Numbered from the stretch's first letter, positions 41,728-50,948 are shown. The stretch is DNA of 64,000 nucleotides from Pseudomonas sp. FeN3W (GCA_030263805.2 CP136010.1:2557001-2621000), one strand, 5' to 3'. The notes: generated by a model not told the origin, from the sequence alone. Numbers and translations: made by a program.

Positions 41728-41946
41728 GCAGAGACATGCCGGACCTTGCAGTGACATTGTGAATGCATGGTGTGTTGATCGCGAAGCCTCACTGCGTATC
41801 TCGGCATGCGAACCTGGGCGTTGCTGCAAACTTGCAGGGGCCGTGAAGAAGAGTCGTCATCAACCAGGTAATCCGCTGAGCTGATGGTTGGTTCCGTCAT
41901 CATGATATGAGCCAATCAACCAAAAAATCCGGATACCCATATTCTA

Positions 41947-42130
41947 TTGCAAAGCACTTGAGGCCCAGCTGTTCCGACTGTACCGACAGGTCAGGGCCCT
42001 TCGGCAGGTACTGACGAAACAGTCCGTTGATATTCTGTTTGCTGCCGCCAGGTAGCCGCTGATGCGCTTAACCAGGTCGCCTTCCCAATGACAGGACATC
42101 AGACAGACTTCTGATCTCCGGCGGGCGACG
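41947..42130 (-). pseudogene. IS30-like transposase remnant
   Basis: The minus strand encodes broken pieces of an IS30-type C-terminus: HWEGDLVKRISG and, in another frame, GGSKQNINGLFRQYLPKGPDLS. An internal deletion and frameshifts are evident. The metal transposon inserted at its edge (target ATATTCTA). No intact element or ends were recognised. Confidence 0.6.
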
Positions 42131-42520
42131 TAGGTTCTCTACGTCTGGGTATGTTCATGCTGCGCATGCTGGCCGGCAACCTGCTCATGAGACAAATGCT
42201 TGCAACATATGGGCCACTCGAAGTGCTCGGTCTCTGGCAATAGCTTGCCCCTAGGTCGGCACGCTCACGCGGGGGCCTGCATGCGCTGCTGGGCTGAAGT
42301 AGTGGCCGCCGGCGTCCCGGTTGCGACGCAGGTCCACGGTTAAGGATCGAGGGAAATCATCCTGATCAAGTATGCAAACCCTGTGAAGACTGAGCTCCTA
42401 GGCATGGCCAATCTGAATGGTAGTGCGCTTTTCAACATTCGGAGTAGTCGTAGGAGGGGCAGCGCCATAACGAAAGGCCTGGTGTTGCACTCAGTTTGCG
42501 GCCGCCCTACTGCAAAAGAA
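42131..42520. other. Gene-free decayed region
   Basis: No convincing gene. Short stretches on the minus strand read like transposase fragments with several stops. Base composition falls towards the AT-rich genes that follow. Confidence 0.5.
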
Positions 42521-42919
42521 TCAACCTCGCTGGCAATCTTCAACTGAAGGCAGCATAGGCTTGATTAATTTTATACTTCGCCCAACCCTCAACCGACAGT
42601 TGATCGTCAAAATACGAATCGATCCGAGACTCTCCATAACCTCTTCACGTTCAAATGGAAAGTCCGCCAAAAACGATTCAACAACTGCCAGTATCGAACA
42701 GACCCTATAATACAACGCCATGTCAACTTGCTTCAGATCCCCAAGCACTAAGAAATAAGCCTTCGAGGAAATAAGCCAATAGCGATAACTAAAATCAGAA
42801 TATTGAAAGCCTCGCACTGAGACGGTACCGAGCAAGGACTGGAGGCTCTTCAACAAGACAGCCGTCCGACGAAGCACATTAAGGCTTTGGATAGCTTGCC
42901 GAGCATGTATGCCAGCCAT
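42521..42919 (-). CDS. Hypothetical AT-rich orphan gene
   Basis: 132 residues from ATG 42919, chosen because GGAG lies 7 bases upstream; an upstream in-frame start at 42946 is less well placed. Helical, basic C-terminus, no signal peptide, with Tyr/Phe-rich FQYSDFSYRYWLISSKAYF. Not recognised. Base composition is clearly lower in GC than the core genes, a sign of transfer. It lies divergent from the MobI-like gene. Confidence 0.5.
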   Translation of the reverse strand: MAGIHARQAIQSLNVLRRTAVLLKSLQSLLGTVSVRGFQYSDFSYRYWLISSKAYFLVLGDLKQVDMALYYRVCSILAVVESFLADFPFEREEVMESLGSIRILTINCRLRVGRSIKLIKPMLPSVEDCQRG

Positions 42920-43094
42920 GACATTCTCCGCTTTATCTCGACACAACTATTATCACTCGCTACAAACCTTCCGCGCTTCGCGTAAACGCCCTTTTCGCTC
43001 AATTACACAGCGCTCTAGCGCGCCTTTCTCGTTGCAGGATACATCTCACAATGCCTAGCAGAATGGCACCACCAAAACAGCATTGAGGTATAAG

Positions 43095-43685
43095 ATGCAG
43101 AAAAACAAACTGAGCCTAGCCATCGCGGAGCTTCACGAAAATGCAAATGCCTCAAAGGTAGTGTTCAGCAGCGAAATCCAGCGAATTGTTAGTTTATTGT
43201 TTTATTTTGCAGAAGCTGTTGTCGAAAACTACAAAGCCTCCAGGAGGCTAGATCAAGAAAGCAATCCGAACTTTCGATTCTGGACCCACATCTGCAGTAT
43301 CGAGCAAGGGGTCACAGCAGTAACAATCAGATGGCGAAAGTATTCTGGAAAGTCCAAATTCTCCACCCCAATCGACACTACAGAACTTGTTGACTTTAAG
43401 CTTCCAGCCAGGGCTTTCAAGAAATGCACGAAGAGCGAAAAGAAAGCAATACTTGAAGCTGAGCGGAACTTCGGAATAGTCCGAAAAATCAGCTCACATT
43501 TAGCTAGAACACTTGAATCAATGCGAGCCATACAAGATATAACAAATATTTCGCTAGACTCCCCGCCCCAACCAATGGATCCCGAAGAAAAGCGAATACT
43601 GGATGCGCTTGAACATTTAGATCGTATAAGTCAAGAACACGCTGAGCTTGATAGGGCTGCGGTTCGCCGCATGCTGGGCCTGTAG
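43095..43685 (+). CDS. Hypothetical protein, possibly MobI-like conjugation accessory
   Basis: 196 residues from ATG 43095, with GAGG about 8 bases upstream (TTG 43083 is a weaker choice). Helix-rich, with a central strand region HICSIEQGVTAVTIRWRKY (about 70-88) followed by YPL-like and basic helix segments. This general layout resembles MobI(A/C) proteins of SXT/IncA-C elements, which act at oriT. The match is by eye only. AT-rich relative to neighbours. A strong hairpin follows its stop. Confidence 0.55.
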   Translation: MQKNKLSLAIAELHENANASKVVFSSEIQRIVSLLFYFAEAVVENYKASRRLDQESNPNFRFWTHICSIEQGVTAVTIRWRKYSGKSKFSTPIDTTELVDFKLPARAFKKCTKSEKKAILEAERNFGIVRKISSHLARTLESMRAIQDITNISLDSPPQPMDPEEKRILDALEHLDRISQEHAELDRAAVRRMLGL

Positions 43686-43687
43686 CC

Positions 43688-43732
43688 CCCCTCTACGGTA
43701 CAGCCTTTGATCTGTACCGTAGGGGAGGGGCT
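43688..43732 (+). terminator. Strong hairpin after the MobI-like gene
   Basis: CTACGGTACAG (43693-43703) is exactly inverted at 43712-43722, and the stem extends outward with CCCC/GGGG. No T run, so it may be a terminator or a protein-binding dyad. Confidence 0.7.
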
Positions 43733-43955
43733 GAGGACAAGGATAGATATGTCTCTAGGCCCTACCGGTTCAGGGTCTTCGTGCCGTGCCCTCAAAAAAA
43801 GGCAATGCCCATGCCTTAGATAGAGAGGAAGCTCTGAATGTTACCGTCAAAACTAAGCCTCCACGGCTATAGCCGCGTATCATCGTCGGTTAACCGAGCG
43901 TGCACTCTTCGCGCGCACCAAGAACACCTGAACCGTACTCAGAAGATCATCACCG

Positions 43956-45452
43956 TTGCGTACCCACCAGATCACCTTAGCTCAGCTTGAATCGCACCTT
44001 TGGGTATCCGCCAACATCCTGCGCGGCCCGGTGGACGCAGCTGACTTCAAGACCTACATCTTTCCGCTGCTCTTCTTCAAACGCATCTGCGATGTCTGGG
44101 ACGAGGAATACGCCGAGATCGTCGAGGAGAGCGGCGACGCAGAGCTGGCACTGTTCCCCGAGTCGCACCGCTTCCAGATCCCCGAGTTCTGCCACTGGGA
44201 GGACGTGCGGGAAAAGTCGGTCAATGTCGGCTCAGCCCTGCAGTGGGCCATGCGCGCCATCGAGCGAGCCAACCCCGAAACCCTCTACGGTGTGTTCGGC
44301 GACGCCCAGTGGACCAACAAGGAGCGCCTCTCGGATGCGCTGCTGAAAGACCTGATCGAGCACTTCTCGCGCCTGCCCCTGGGTAACCGCAACGTGGCAT
44401 CTGACGTGCTGGGGGACGCCTACGAGTATCTGATCAAGAAGTTCGCCGACGCCACCAACAAGAAGGCTGGTGAGTTCTATACCCCGCGCAGCGTGGTGCG
44501 CCTGATGATCGAGATGCTCGATCCGAAAGAAGGCGAAACCATCTACGACCCTGCCTGCGGTACGGGCGGCATGCTGCTGGCCGCTGTCCAGCACGTGAAG
44601 GAGCAGCACGGCGACGTCAAACGCTTGTGGGGCAAGCTCTACGGCCAGGAAAAGAACCTAACCACCTCCGCCATCGCCCGGATGAACCTGTTCCTGCATG
44701 GCATCGAAGACTTCCAGATCGTTCGCGGCGACACCCTGCGCAACCCGGCGTTCTACGATGTCGACCGCCTGGCCACCTTCGACTGCGTGATTGCCAACCC
44801 GCCGTTCTCGTTGGAGAAGTGGGGGGAAGAGCTGTGGGCGAACGATCCCTTTGGGCGAAACTTCGCCGGTGTACCGCCGTCCGGCTCCGGCGACTTCGCC
44901 TGGGTCCAGCACATGGTCAAGTCCATGGCCAAGGGCAACGGGCGCATGGCTGTGGTACTGCCGCAGGGGGCGCTGTTCCGCAAGGGTGTGGAAGGCACCA
45001 TTCGCCAGAAGTTGCTGGAAATGGATCTGATCGAGGGCGTCATCGGACTGGCCCCGAACATCTTCTACGGCACCGGCCTGGCCGCCTGCATCCTGCTGCT
45101 GCGCCTGCGCAAGCCCGAGGCCAAGAAGCGCAAGGTGATGATTGCCGATGCCTCGCGCCTGTTCCGCCGTGGCCGGGCGCAAAACTTCCTGGAGCTCGAA
45201 CACGCCAAGCAGATCCAAGTGTGGTACGAGTATTTCGCCGATGTGCTGGACGCCGTGCGGATCGTCGACCTCGACGAGATCAAGGCCGAAGGCTGGACGC
45301 TGAATATCTCGCGCTACGTGCTGCCACCGTTGCAGGAGGATATCCCGCCGCTGCCGGAAGCGATTGCAGCCTTTAAGGAGGCGCTCAACCGTTGCCGCGA
45401 GGCGGAAGAACGGCTCGTGCAGGTCATGACTGAAGGAGGATGGTTGCAATGA
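43956..45452 (+). CDS. hsdM: Type I restriction-modification methyltransferase, HsdM (first copy)
   Basis: 498 residues from TTG 43956 (MRTHQITLAQLESHLW) with AGAAGA upstream; no better ATG exists. N-terminal helical HsdM domain (NILRGPVDAADFKTYIFPLLFFKR), then an N6-adenine methylase with SAM motif DPACGTGGM (about 198) and catalytic NPPF (about 282). Methylates adenine in the site chosen by HsdS. Overlaps the next hsdM by 4 bp (ATGA). It is related to but clearly different from that second copy. Confidence 0.93.
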   Translation: MRTHQITLAQLESHLWVSANILRGPVDAADFKTYIFPLLFFKRICDVWDEEYAEIVEESGDAELALFPESHRFQIPEFCHWEDVREKSVNVGSALQWAMRAIERANPETLYGVFGDAQWTNKERLSDALLKDLIEHFSRLPLGNRNVASDVLGDAYEYLIKKFADATNKKAGEFYTPRSVVRLMIEMLDPKEGETIYDPACGTGGMLLAAVQHVKEQHGDVKRLWGKLYGQEKNLTTSAIARMNLFLHGIEDFQIVRGDTLRNPAFYDVDRLATFDCVIANPPFSLEKWGEELWANDPFGRNFAGVPPSGSGDFAWVQHMVKSMAKGNGRMAVVLPQGALFRKGVEGTIRQKLLEMDLIEGVIGLAPNIFYGTGLAACILLLRLRKPEAKKRKVMIADASRLFRRGRAQNFLELEHAKQIQVWYEYFADVLDAVRIVDLDEIKAEGWTLNISRYVLPPLQEDIPPLPEAIAAFKEALNRCREAEERLVQVMTEGGWLQ

Positions 45453-47074
45453 GTTCAGACCGCCCTTTCAAAGACAACAAGATCTTCACTGAAGAAATGG
45501 CGAACGCTGCGCGTATACGCTTGAAGGAAAAGTTTGCTCAAATGGAACAAGAGAAGCTAGGCAGTCCTAAGCGCATCACTCAACAGGAACTGGAAAGCTA
45601 TCTCTGGGGCGCAGCAGTCCTGCTGCGCGGCCTCATCGATGCCGGCGACTACAAGCAATTCATCTTCCCGCTGCTGTTCTTCAAGCGTGTCTCCGACGTA
45701 TGGGACGAGGAGTACCAGTCCGCCCTGCAAGAGTCGGATGGTGACCTGTCCTACGCTGAGTTCGCCGAGAACCATCGCTTCCAGATCCCGACCGGCGCGC
45801 ACTGGCGCGATGTCCGCCAGGTGCCGATGAATGTTGGCATGGCCATCCAAAAAGCCATGCGCGATATCGAGGCGGCCAACCCGGAGCTGCTCGACGGCAT
45901 CTTCGGCGATGCGGCCTGGACGAACCGCGAGCGCCTCCCTGACGAGACCCTCAAGGACCTGATCGAGCACTTCTCGACCCAGACCCTCTCGGTAGCCAAC
46001 GTGCCCGAGGACGAGCTGGGCAACGCCTACGAGTACCTGATCAAGAAGTTCGCCGACGACTCCGGCCACACCGCCGCCGAGTTCTACACCAATCGCACCG
46101 TCGTGCACCTGATGACCCAGCTGCTCAAGCCCCAGGCTGGCGAGTCGATCTACGACCCCACCTGTGGCACCGGCGGAATGCTGATCTCCGCGCTCGACGA
46201 GGTGAAGCGCTCCGGGGGCGAGTACCGCACCCTCAAGCTCTACGGTCAGGAACGCAACCTGATCACCTCGTCCATCGCCCGGATGAACCTGTTCCTGCAC
46301 GGCGTCGAGGACTTCCAGATCATCCGTGGCGACACCCTCGCGGAGCCCAAGCACATTGCCGGCGACCGCCTGCGCAAGTTCGACGTGATCCTGGCCAACC
46401 CGCCGTACTCGATCAAACAATGGAACCGCACGGCCTGGGAGCAGGACGCCTGGGGGCGCAACTTCCTCGGCACGCCGCCTCAGGGACGCGCTGACTACGC
46501 CTTCCAGCAGCACATTCTCGCCAGCCTCAGCGACAAGGGCCGCAGCGCGGCGCTATGGCCGCATGGAGTGCTGTTCCGTAACGAGGAGCAGTCGATGCGC
46601 GCCAAGATGGTCGAGCAGGACTGGGTCGAGGGCGTCATCGGCCTTGGGCCGAACCTGTTCTACAACTCGCCGATGGAGTCCTGCATTCTGATCTGCAACC
46701 GGCACAAGCCTGCCGAGCGCAAGGGTAAGGTGCTGTTCATCGATGCCGTCAACGAGGTGACCCGCGAGCGGGCGCAGAGTTTCCTCAAGGCCGAGCAGCA
46801 AAAGCGCATCCTCGATGCCTGGCAGGCGTTTGCCGACGAGCCGGGCTTCGCCCGCGTGGCCACCCTGGACGACCTCGCCGGCAACGGCTTCAACCTGTCC
46901 ATCCCGCTCTACGTAAAGCGCCAGAGCGGTAGCGCCTCGGCAGGCCAGCCGGCGCAGAGCTTGCAGGAAGCCTGGGCCAGCTGGCAGGACTGCGGCCGGA
47001 CGTTCTGGCTGCAGATGGATGAACTGGTGGAAACGCTGGATGGGCTGATCGCGCAGGAGGGAGCCGATGCGTAG
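45449..47074 (+). CDS. hsdM: Type I restriction-modification methyltransferase, HsdM (second copy)
   Basis: 541 residues from ATG 45449, preceded by AAGGAGG. Same architecture as the first copy: LLRGLIDAGDYKQFIFPLLFFKR, SAM motif DPTCGTGGM (about 236), catalytic NPPYS (about 317). The motif variants and the longer N-terminal lead show a diverged paralogue, not a recent duplicate. Both active-site motifs are intact. Overlaps the next gene by 8 bp, so the genes are translationally linked. Confidence 0.93.
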   Translation: MSSDRPFKDNKIFTEEMANAARIRLKEKFAQMEQEKLGSPKRITQQELESYLWGAAVLLRGLIDAGDYKQFIFPLLFFKRVSDVWDEEYQSALQESDGDLSYAEFAENHRFQIPTGAHWRDVRQVPMNVGMAIQKAMRDIEAANPELLDGIFGDAAWTNRERLPDETLKDLIEHFSTQTLSVANVPEDELGNAYEYLIKKFADDSGHTAAEFYTNRTVVHLMTQLLKPQAGESIYDPTCGTGGMLISALDEVKRSGGEYRTLKLYGQERNLITSSIARMNLFLHGVEDFQIIRGDTLAEPKHIAGDRLRKFDVILANPPYSIKQWNRTAWEQDAWGRNFLGTPPQGRADYAFQQHILASLSDKGRSAALWPHGVLFRNEEQSMRAKMVEQDWVEGVIGLGPNLFYNSPMESCILICNRHKPAERKGKVLFIDAVNEVTRERAQSFLKAEQQKRILDAWQAFADEPGFARVATLDDLAGNGFNLSIPLYVKRQSGSASAGQPAQSLQEAWASWQDCGRTFWLQMDELVETLDGLIAQEGADA

Positions 47075-48986
47075 CGCCATCGAACTGCTGGACGAGCTCA
47101 ATGCGGTGGACGAGTCCGCCCGGATCGAGGCCAAGCGTTCCAGCGACATCGGCAAGTCGGTCATGGAGACCGTGGTCGCCTTCGCCAATGAACCCGGCCT
47201 GGACGGTGGCTACCTGCTGCTGGGGGTGGACTGGGCGGTCAACGACAAGGGCGATACCGTTTACCGGCCAGCGGGACTGCCTGATCCGGATAAGGTGCAG
47301 CGTGATCTCGCCAGCCAGTGCGCCAGCATGCTCAACGTCACGCTGCGCCCGGAAATGCAGCTGGAACAGGTGCAAGGCAAGACGCTGCTGGTGGTCTATG
47401 TGCCCGAGGCCGATGTCACCCAAAAGCCCATCTACAAGAAGGCCACGGGCCTGCCGGGTGGCGCCTACCGCCGTATTGGTTCCAGTGACCAGCGCTGCGT
47501 AGATGAAGATCTGTGGGTGTTGCGGGGGGAAAGTCAGCCCCTGCACGGCCCCGATTTCAGTGTCCTATCCGATGCCCGGATGGACGACTTCGACCCTGCC
47601 GCCATTGCCGCCTACCGGCGTGACCGCGCTCGCATCAATCCACAGGCAGAAGAGCTGGCCTATGGCGACGCAGACATGCTCGAAGCCTTGGGGGCGGTAC
47701 GGCGGGTGGACGGCACGCTGCAACCGACGCTGGCCGGCATCGTGCTGCTCGGCAAGCCGCTTGCCCTGCGCCGCCTGCTCCCTATGGTGCGCATCGACTA
47801 CATCCGTGTACCTGGTACCGAGTGGGTGGAAGACCCGGAAAACCGCTTCCAGTCCATCGACATCCGCAAGCCTCTGTTGCTGGCGTTACCGCAGGCCGAA
47901 GCCAGCATCATCGATGAGCTGCCCAAGGGCTTTCGCCTGCCCGAGGGCCAGTTGCACAGCGTTCAGGAGCCCATCCTGCCGCGCAAGGTGATCCGAGAGG
48001 CGCTGGCCAATGCTGCAATGCACCGCAACTACGCCCAGCACAGCCCGACGCAGATCATCCGCTACAGCAACCGCATCGAGATCCGTAATGCTGGTTACTC
48101 CCTCAAGGAGCCGGCACAGCTGGGCCAGCCCGGTTCGCGCCTGCGCAATCCGGCCATCGCGGCGGTGCTGCATGATCTGCACCTGGCCGAGGCCAAGGGC
48201 ACCGGCATTCGTGCCATGCGCCGGCTGGCGGCCGATGCCGGCCTGCCACTGCCAGAGTTTCACTCGGACCGCCAGGCCAATGAGTTCAAGCTCACCCTGT
48301 TCCTGCACAATCTGCTGACGGAAGAAGACCACGTCTGGCTGCGCAACTATGCCGGCAGCAATCTGGGTTCCGATGAGGCCAAGGTGCTGATCTATGTGAG
48401 AGCCACCGGAGCGGTGGATAACACCGCCTGCCGGGATTTCTGCGGCTCGGATACCCTGGCCGCCAGCCAGGTGCTGCGCCGGCTTCGCGACCGCGGCCTG
48501 CTGCTCAAGCAGGGCGCGGGTAGCCGCACCTACTATGTACTGAACTCGGCGGAGCACGCACCGCGAGCCGAAACCGTACAGGCTGAGCTGCCCTTGGAAA
48601 TCCCCACAAGCTCAGGGGAGGATGTGGTTATTTCGGCAAATCCCCACAAGCTCGACCCGCAATCCCCACAAGCTCTTGTGGGGATTCCAGCGGAATTGCT
48701 GCAACGCATCCAGGCGGCGGGTCTGAAACCGCGCCAGGCCACGGTGCGTGAACTGCTGCGCGAGCTGTGCGCGCTGCGTCCCTATACCGCTCAGGAGCTG
48801 GCGCAGATCCTCGGGCGCAAGGACTCTCGCGAACTCACCCGCATGCACCTCAAGCCCATGCGCGAGGCCGGCATACTGACGCTGCTGTATCCGGAAAGCG
48901 AAAAGCATCCCCACCAGGCTTACCGGACAGTGAGGGAAGACAAGGAGCAGGATGGCAATGCAGAAAGTGCATCCAAGACCCGCTGA
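47067..48986 (+). CDS. AlbA_2 (Schlafen-like) DNA-binding / GHKL ATPase protein
   Basis: 639 residues from ATG 47067. An N-terminal AlbA_2 domain (about 10-140, with ARIEAKRSSDIGK and GGYLLLGVD), a GHKL-type ATP-binding region (about 310-420, REALANAAMHRNY, IRNAGY, AKGTGIRAMRR) and winged-helix segments to the end. A linker near residue 510-540 is encoded by DNA carrying AATCCCCACAAG repeats. Such genes commonly sit inside type I R-M operons; their role is unknown, with a regulatory or defence function likely. Overlaps hsdM by 8 bp. Confidence 0.85.
   Translation: MRSAIELLDELNAVDESARIEAKRSSDIGKSVMETVVAFANEPGLDGGYLLLGVDWAVNDKGDTVYRPAGLPDPDKVQRDLASQCASMLNVTLRPEMQLEQVQGKTLLVVYVPEADVTQKPIYKKATGLPGGAYRRIGSSDQRCVDEDLWVLRGESQPLHGPDFSVLSDARMDDFDPAAIAAYRRDRARINPQAEELAYGDADMLEALGAVRRVDGTLQPTLAGIVLLGKPLALRRLLPMVRIDYIRVPGTEWVEDPENRFQSIDIRKPLLLALPQAEASIIDELPKGFRLPEGQLHSVQEPILPRKVIREALANAAMHRNYAQHSPTQIIRYSNRIEIRNAGYSLKEPAQLGQPGSRLRNPAIAAVLHDLHLAEAKGTGIRAMRRLAADAGLPLPEFHSDRQANEFKLTLFLHNLLTEEDHVWLRNYAGSNLGSDEAKVLIYVRATGAVDNTACRDFCGSDTLAASQVLRRLRDRGLLLKQGAGSRTYYVLNSAEHAPRAETVQAELPLEIPTSSGEDVVISANPHKLDPQSPQALVGIPAELLQRIQAAGLKPRQATVRELLRELCALRPYTAQELAQILGRKDSRELTRMHLKPMREAGILTLLYPESEKHPHQAYRTVREDKEQDGNAESASKTR
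48599..48686. repeat. Repeated AATCCCCACAAG motif with palindrome inside a gene
   Basis: AATCCCCACAAGCTC occurs at 48599-48613, 48639-48653 and 48661-48675. The third copy is directly followed by the inverted core, giving AATCCCCACAAG and CTTGTGGGGATT as perfect 12-bp arms around a 2-3 base centre (48661-48686). All copies lie within the AlbA_2/ATPase coding region. Confidence 0.9.
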
Positions 48987-49043
48987 TGGTTAGCTTTGAG
49001 CACCCAACGAACTGCAGGCACAACAATCAGGAAGTTAAGAAGT

Positions 49044-50948
49044 ATGAAATTGCAGACGCTTCGCCTGTCAAACTTTCAATCTTTTTGTTCAGAGCCAACA
49101 GAGTTACGGCTCGATGAGATCACGTACTTAATAGGCCCCAACGGTTCCGGTAAAACAGCTGCGCTCCAGGCGCTGTGCCGCTTGTTTGCTTTCGATCCAT
49201 CATTGCGTCGCATCCTGCGATCGGACTTTCACGTCCCCTTCGATGAGGAGCGCGCGCCGGAAGAACGTCAGCTCTGGATAGAGGCCGATTTCCTATTCCC
49301 GGAGTTGGCGGAAGATGAAGACAACAGCACCGTTGCTCCTCACTTTGGCCACATGCGGCTTGATGAGGCAGATGGCGTTCCGCGTGTACGTTTTCGCCTC
49401 AGTGCCACCATGGGGCAGGATGGCGACATAGAAGAGACCTTGGCCTATGTCTTGGATATCAATGCAGATGGTTCGCCGCTCAACACAGCGCAAGTGCCCA
49501 GATCTGAGCGCAACCATATACATGTCCACTACTTGCCAGCCCGCCGTGATCCAGCAGATCACATTGCCTACGGCGCCAATGCGTTGCTTGGGCGCATGCT
49601 GCGCGCGGTGAATTGGGATGCGGAGCGTGATGTCATCAAGGGTCTCACTGACCAGATCAGCGACAGTCTAGCGGCCAACCCATCGGTAGATGCCTTCAGC
49701 ACAAGCTTGAAAGCGGCTTGGGACACTTTGCACAAAGGCCGTTTCTTTACCGACCCGAAAATCACCTTCGTGGCCTCTGAGATTGAAGCCTTGCTGAGGC
49801 ATATGTCGGTTTCCTTTTCGCCCGGGCACGATGAGCAGTTGGTGGACTTCGCGCGCCTGAGCGATGGCCAAAAGTCTATGCTCTATCTTTCCCTAGTGCT
49901 GTCGTCACAGGCCATTGGTCGAGCCGTACTGGCCGAAGAAGACCAGTCATTCGACGCTGACAAGTTGCGTCCACCTGTTTTTACTTTGGTGGCAGTCGAA
50001 GAGCCCGAAAACAGCCTTTCACCCCATTACCTGGGGCGAATCGTCAATGCCCTGAACGTGATGACCGGTAGCGGCGATGCGCAAGCCCTGATTGCCACGC
50101 ACGCTCCGTCGATGCTGCGACGCGTTGCTCCCGAACGGATCCGGTATCTGCGCCTGACCGAGGAACGAACATCGCGCGTTACTCATATCCAGTTACCCGA
50201 CATCACGGACGAAGCACACAAGTTTGTGCGTGAGGCCGTGCAGGTCTTTCCGGAAGTCTATTTCTCCCGCCTTGTGGTGTTAGGAGAAGGCGACAGCGAA
50301 GAAATCGTGCTTCCACGACTCCTTCAGGCCAAAGGTGCTCCAGTTGACGAGTCAGCTGTCTCGATAGCGCCCCTGGGTGGGCGCCACGTCAATCACTTCT
50401 GGCGCCTATTGTCTGCCCTGCAGATTCCCTATCTGACGCTGCTAGATCTGGATGTCGCGCGCTATCAGGCCGGATGGGGGCGAATCAAGTACGTCAACGA
50501 CCAGTTGGCGGTGCATGAACCAGGAAAGGTGCTTCCTGCAGACCATGGCATTCCCAAGTGGAATGATGCAACTGACAAGGTTCGAGCTTACGCAAACTAC
50601 AGATCTCTGCTCGAACTGCGAGATGTGTATTTCTCGTTTCCCATGGATCTTGATTTCGCGATGCTGCTCGCCTACCCGGACGCCTATGGCGTGGTGAAGG
50701 AAGATCCCGATGATTCAACGATTAAGGCTGTCCTAGGGAAAAGCCATTACGACGCAAACCAATACAGCAAGGACGAACTGAAGTTGTTCGGCACATATCA
50801 CCGCAGCTTCAAGCTTGGCAGCAAACCGGCAGCGCATATTGATGCGCTCGCCAAGCTCAGTGATGAGGACATGCTCGCGAACATGCCCGAATCTCTCGGA
50901 CGCTTGGCCGATGCCGTGATCGCCAAGCTTGCGGAGTTGCCTGAGTGA
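49044..50948 (+). CDS. OLD-family ATP-dependent endonuclease, GajA-like
   Basis: 634 residues from ATG 49044. ABC-type ATPase with Walker A GPNGSGKTAAL (about 33-43), signature LSDGQKSMLYLSL (about 270), Walker B VAVEEPENSLSPH (about 318) and switch His in ATHAPS. A C-terminal TOPRIM nuclease domain follows, with VLGEGDSEEIVLPRLL (about 413) and LLDLDVARY (about 485). The acidic metal residues are all present. A class 2 OLD nuclease next to a UvrD-like helicase is the arrangement of Gabija (GajA-GajB). The stop overlaps the helicase start by 4 bp. Confidence 0.88.
   Translation: MKLQTLRLSNFQSFCSEPTELRLDEITYLIGPNGSGKTAALQALCRLFAFDPSLRRILRSDFHVPFDEERAPEERQLWIEADFLFPELAEDEDNSTVAPHFGHMRLDEADGVPRVRFRLSATMGQDGDIEETLAYVLDINADGSPLNTAQVPRSERNHIHVHYLPARRDPADHIAYGANALLGRMLRAVNWDAERDVIKGLTDQISDSLAANPSVDAFSTSLKAAWDTLHKGRFFTDPKITFVASEIEALLRHMSVSFSPGHDEQLVDFARLSDGQKSMLYLSLVLSSQAIGRAVLAEEDQSFDADKLRPPVFTLVAVEEPENSLSPHYLGRIVNALNVMTGSGDAQALIATHAPSMLRRVAPERIRYLRLTEERTSRVTHIQLPDITDEAHKFVREAVQVFPEVYFSRLVVLGEGDSEEIVLPRLLQAKGAPVDESAVSIAPLGGRHVNHFWRLLSALQIPYLTLLDLDVARYQAGWGRIKYVNDQLAVHEPGKVLPADHGIPKWNDATDKVRAYANYRSLLELRDVYFSFPMDLDFAMLLAYPDAYGVVKEDPDDSTIKAVLGKSHYDANQYSKDELKLFGTYHRSFKLGSKPAAHIDALAKLSDEDMLANMPESLGRLADAVIAKLAELPE

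Larger units (their letters stand above)
36098..41938. mobile_element. ISL3-family (ISPpu12-like) metal-resistance transposon, 5,841 bp
   Basis: The left end begins GGGTATCCGGATT followed by GGTTGAT; the right end, read inward, begins with the same 13 bases and again GGTTGAT after a 4-base variable stretch. The 8-bp sequence ATATTCTA lies directly outside both ends (36090-36097 and 41939-41946), the ISL3-type target duplication. Inside are a broken tnpA, lspA, lnt, a ZIP gene, a CDF gene and a divergent merR-type gene. ISPpu12 of plasmid pWW0 is known to carry tnpA, lspA, a czcD-like and a merR-like gene; lnt and ZIP appear to be extra cargo here. Confidence 0.92.
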
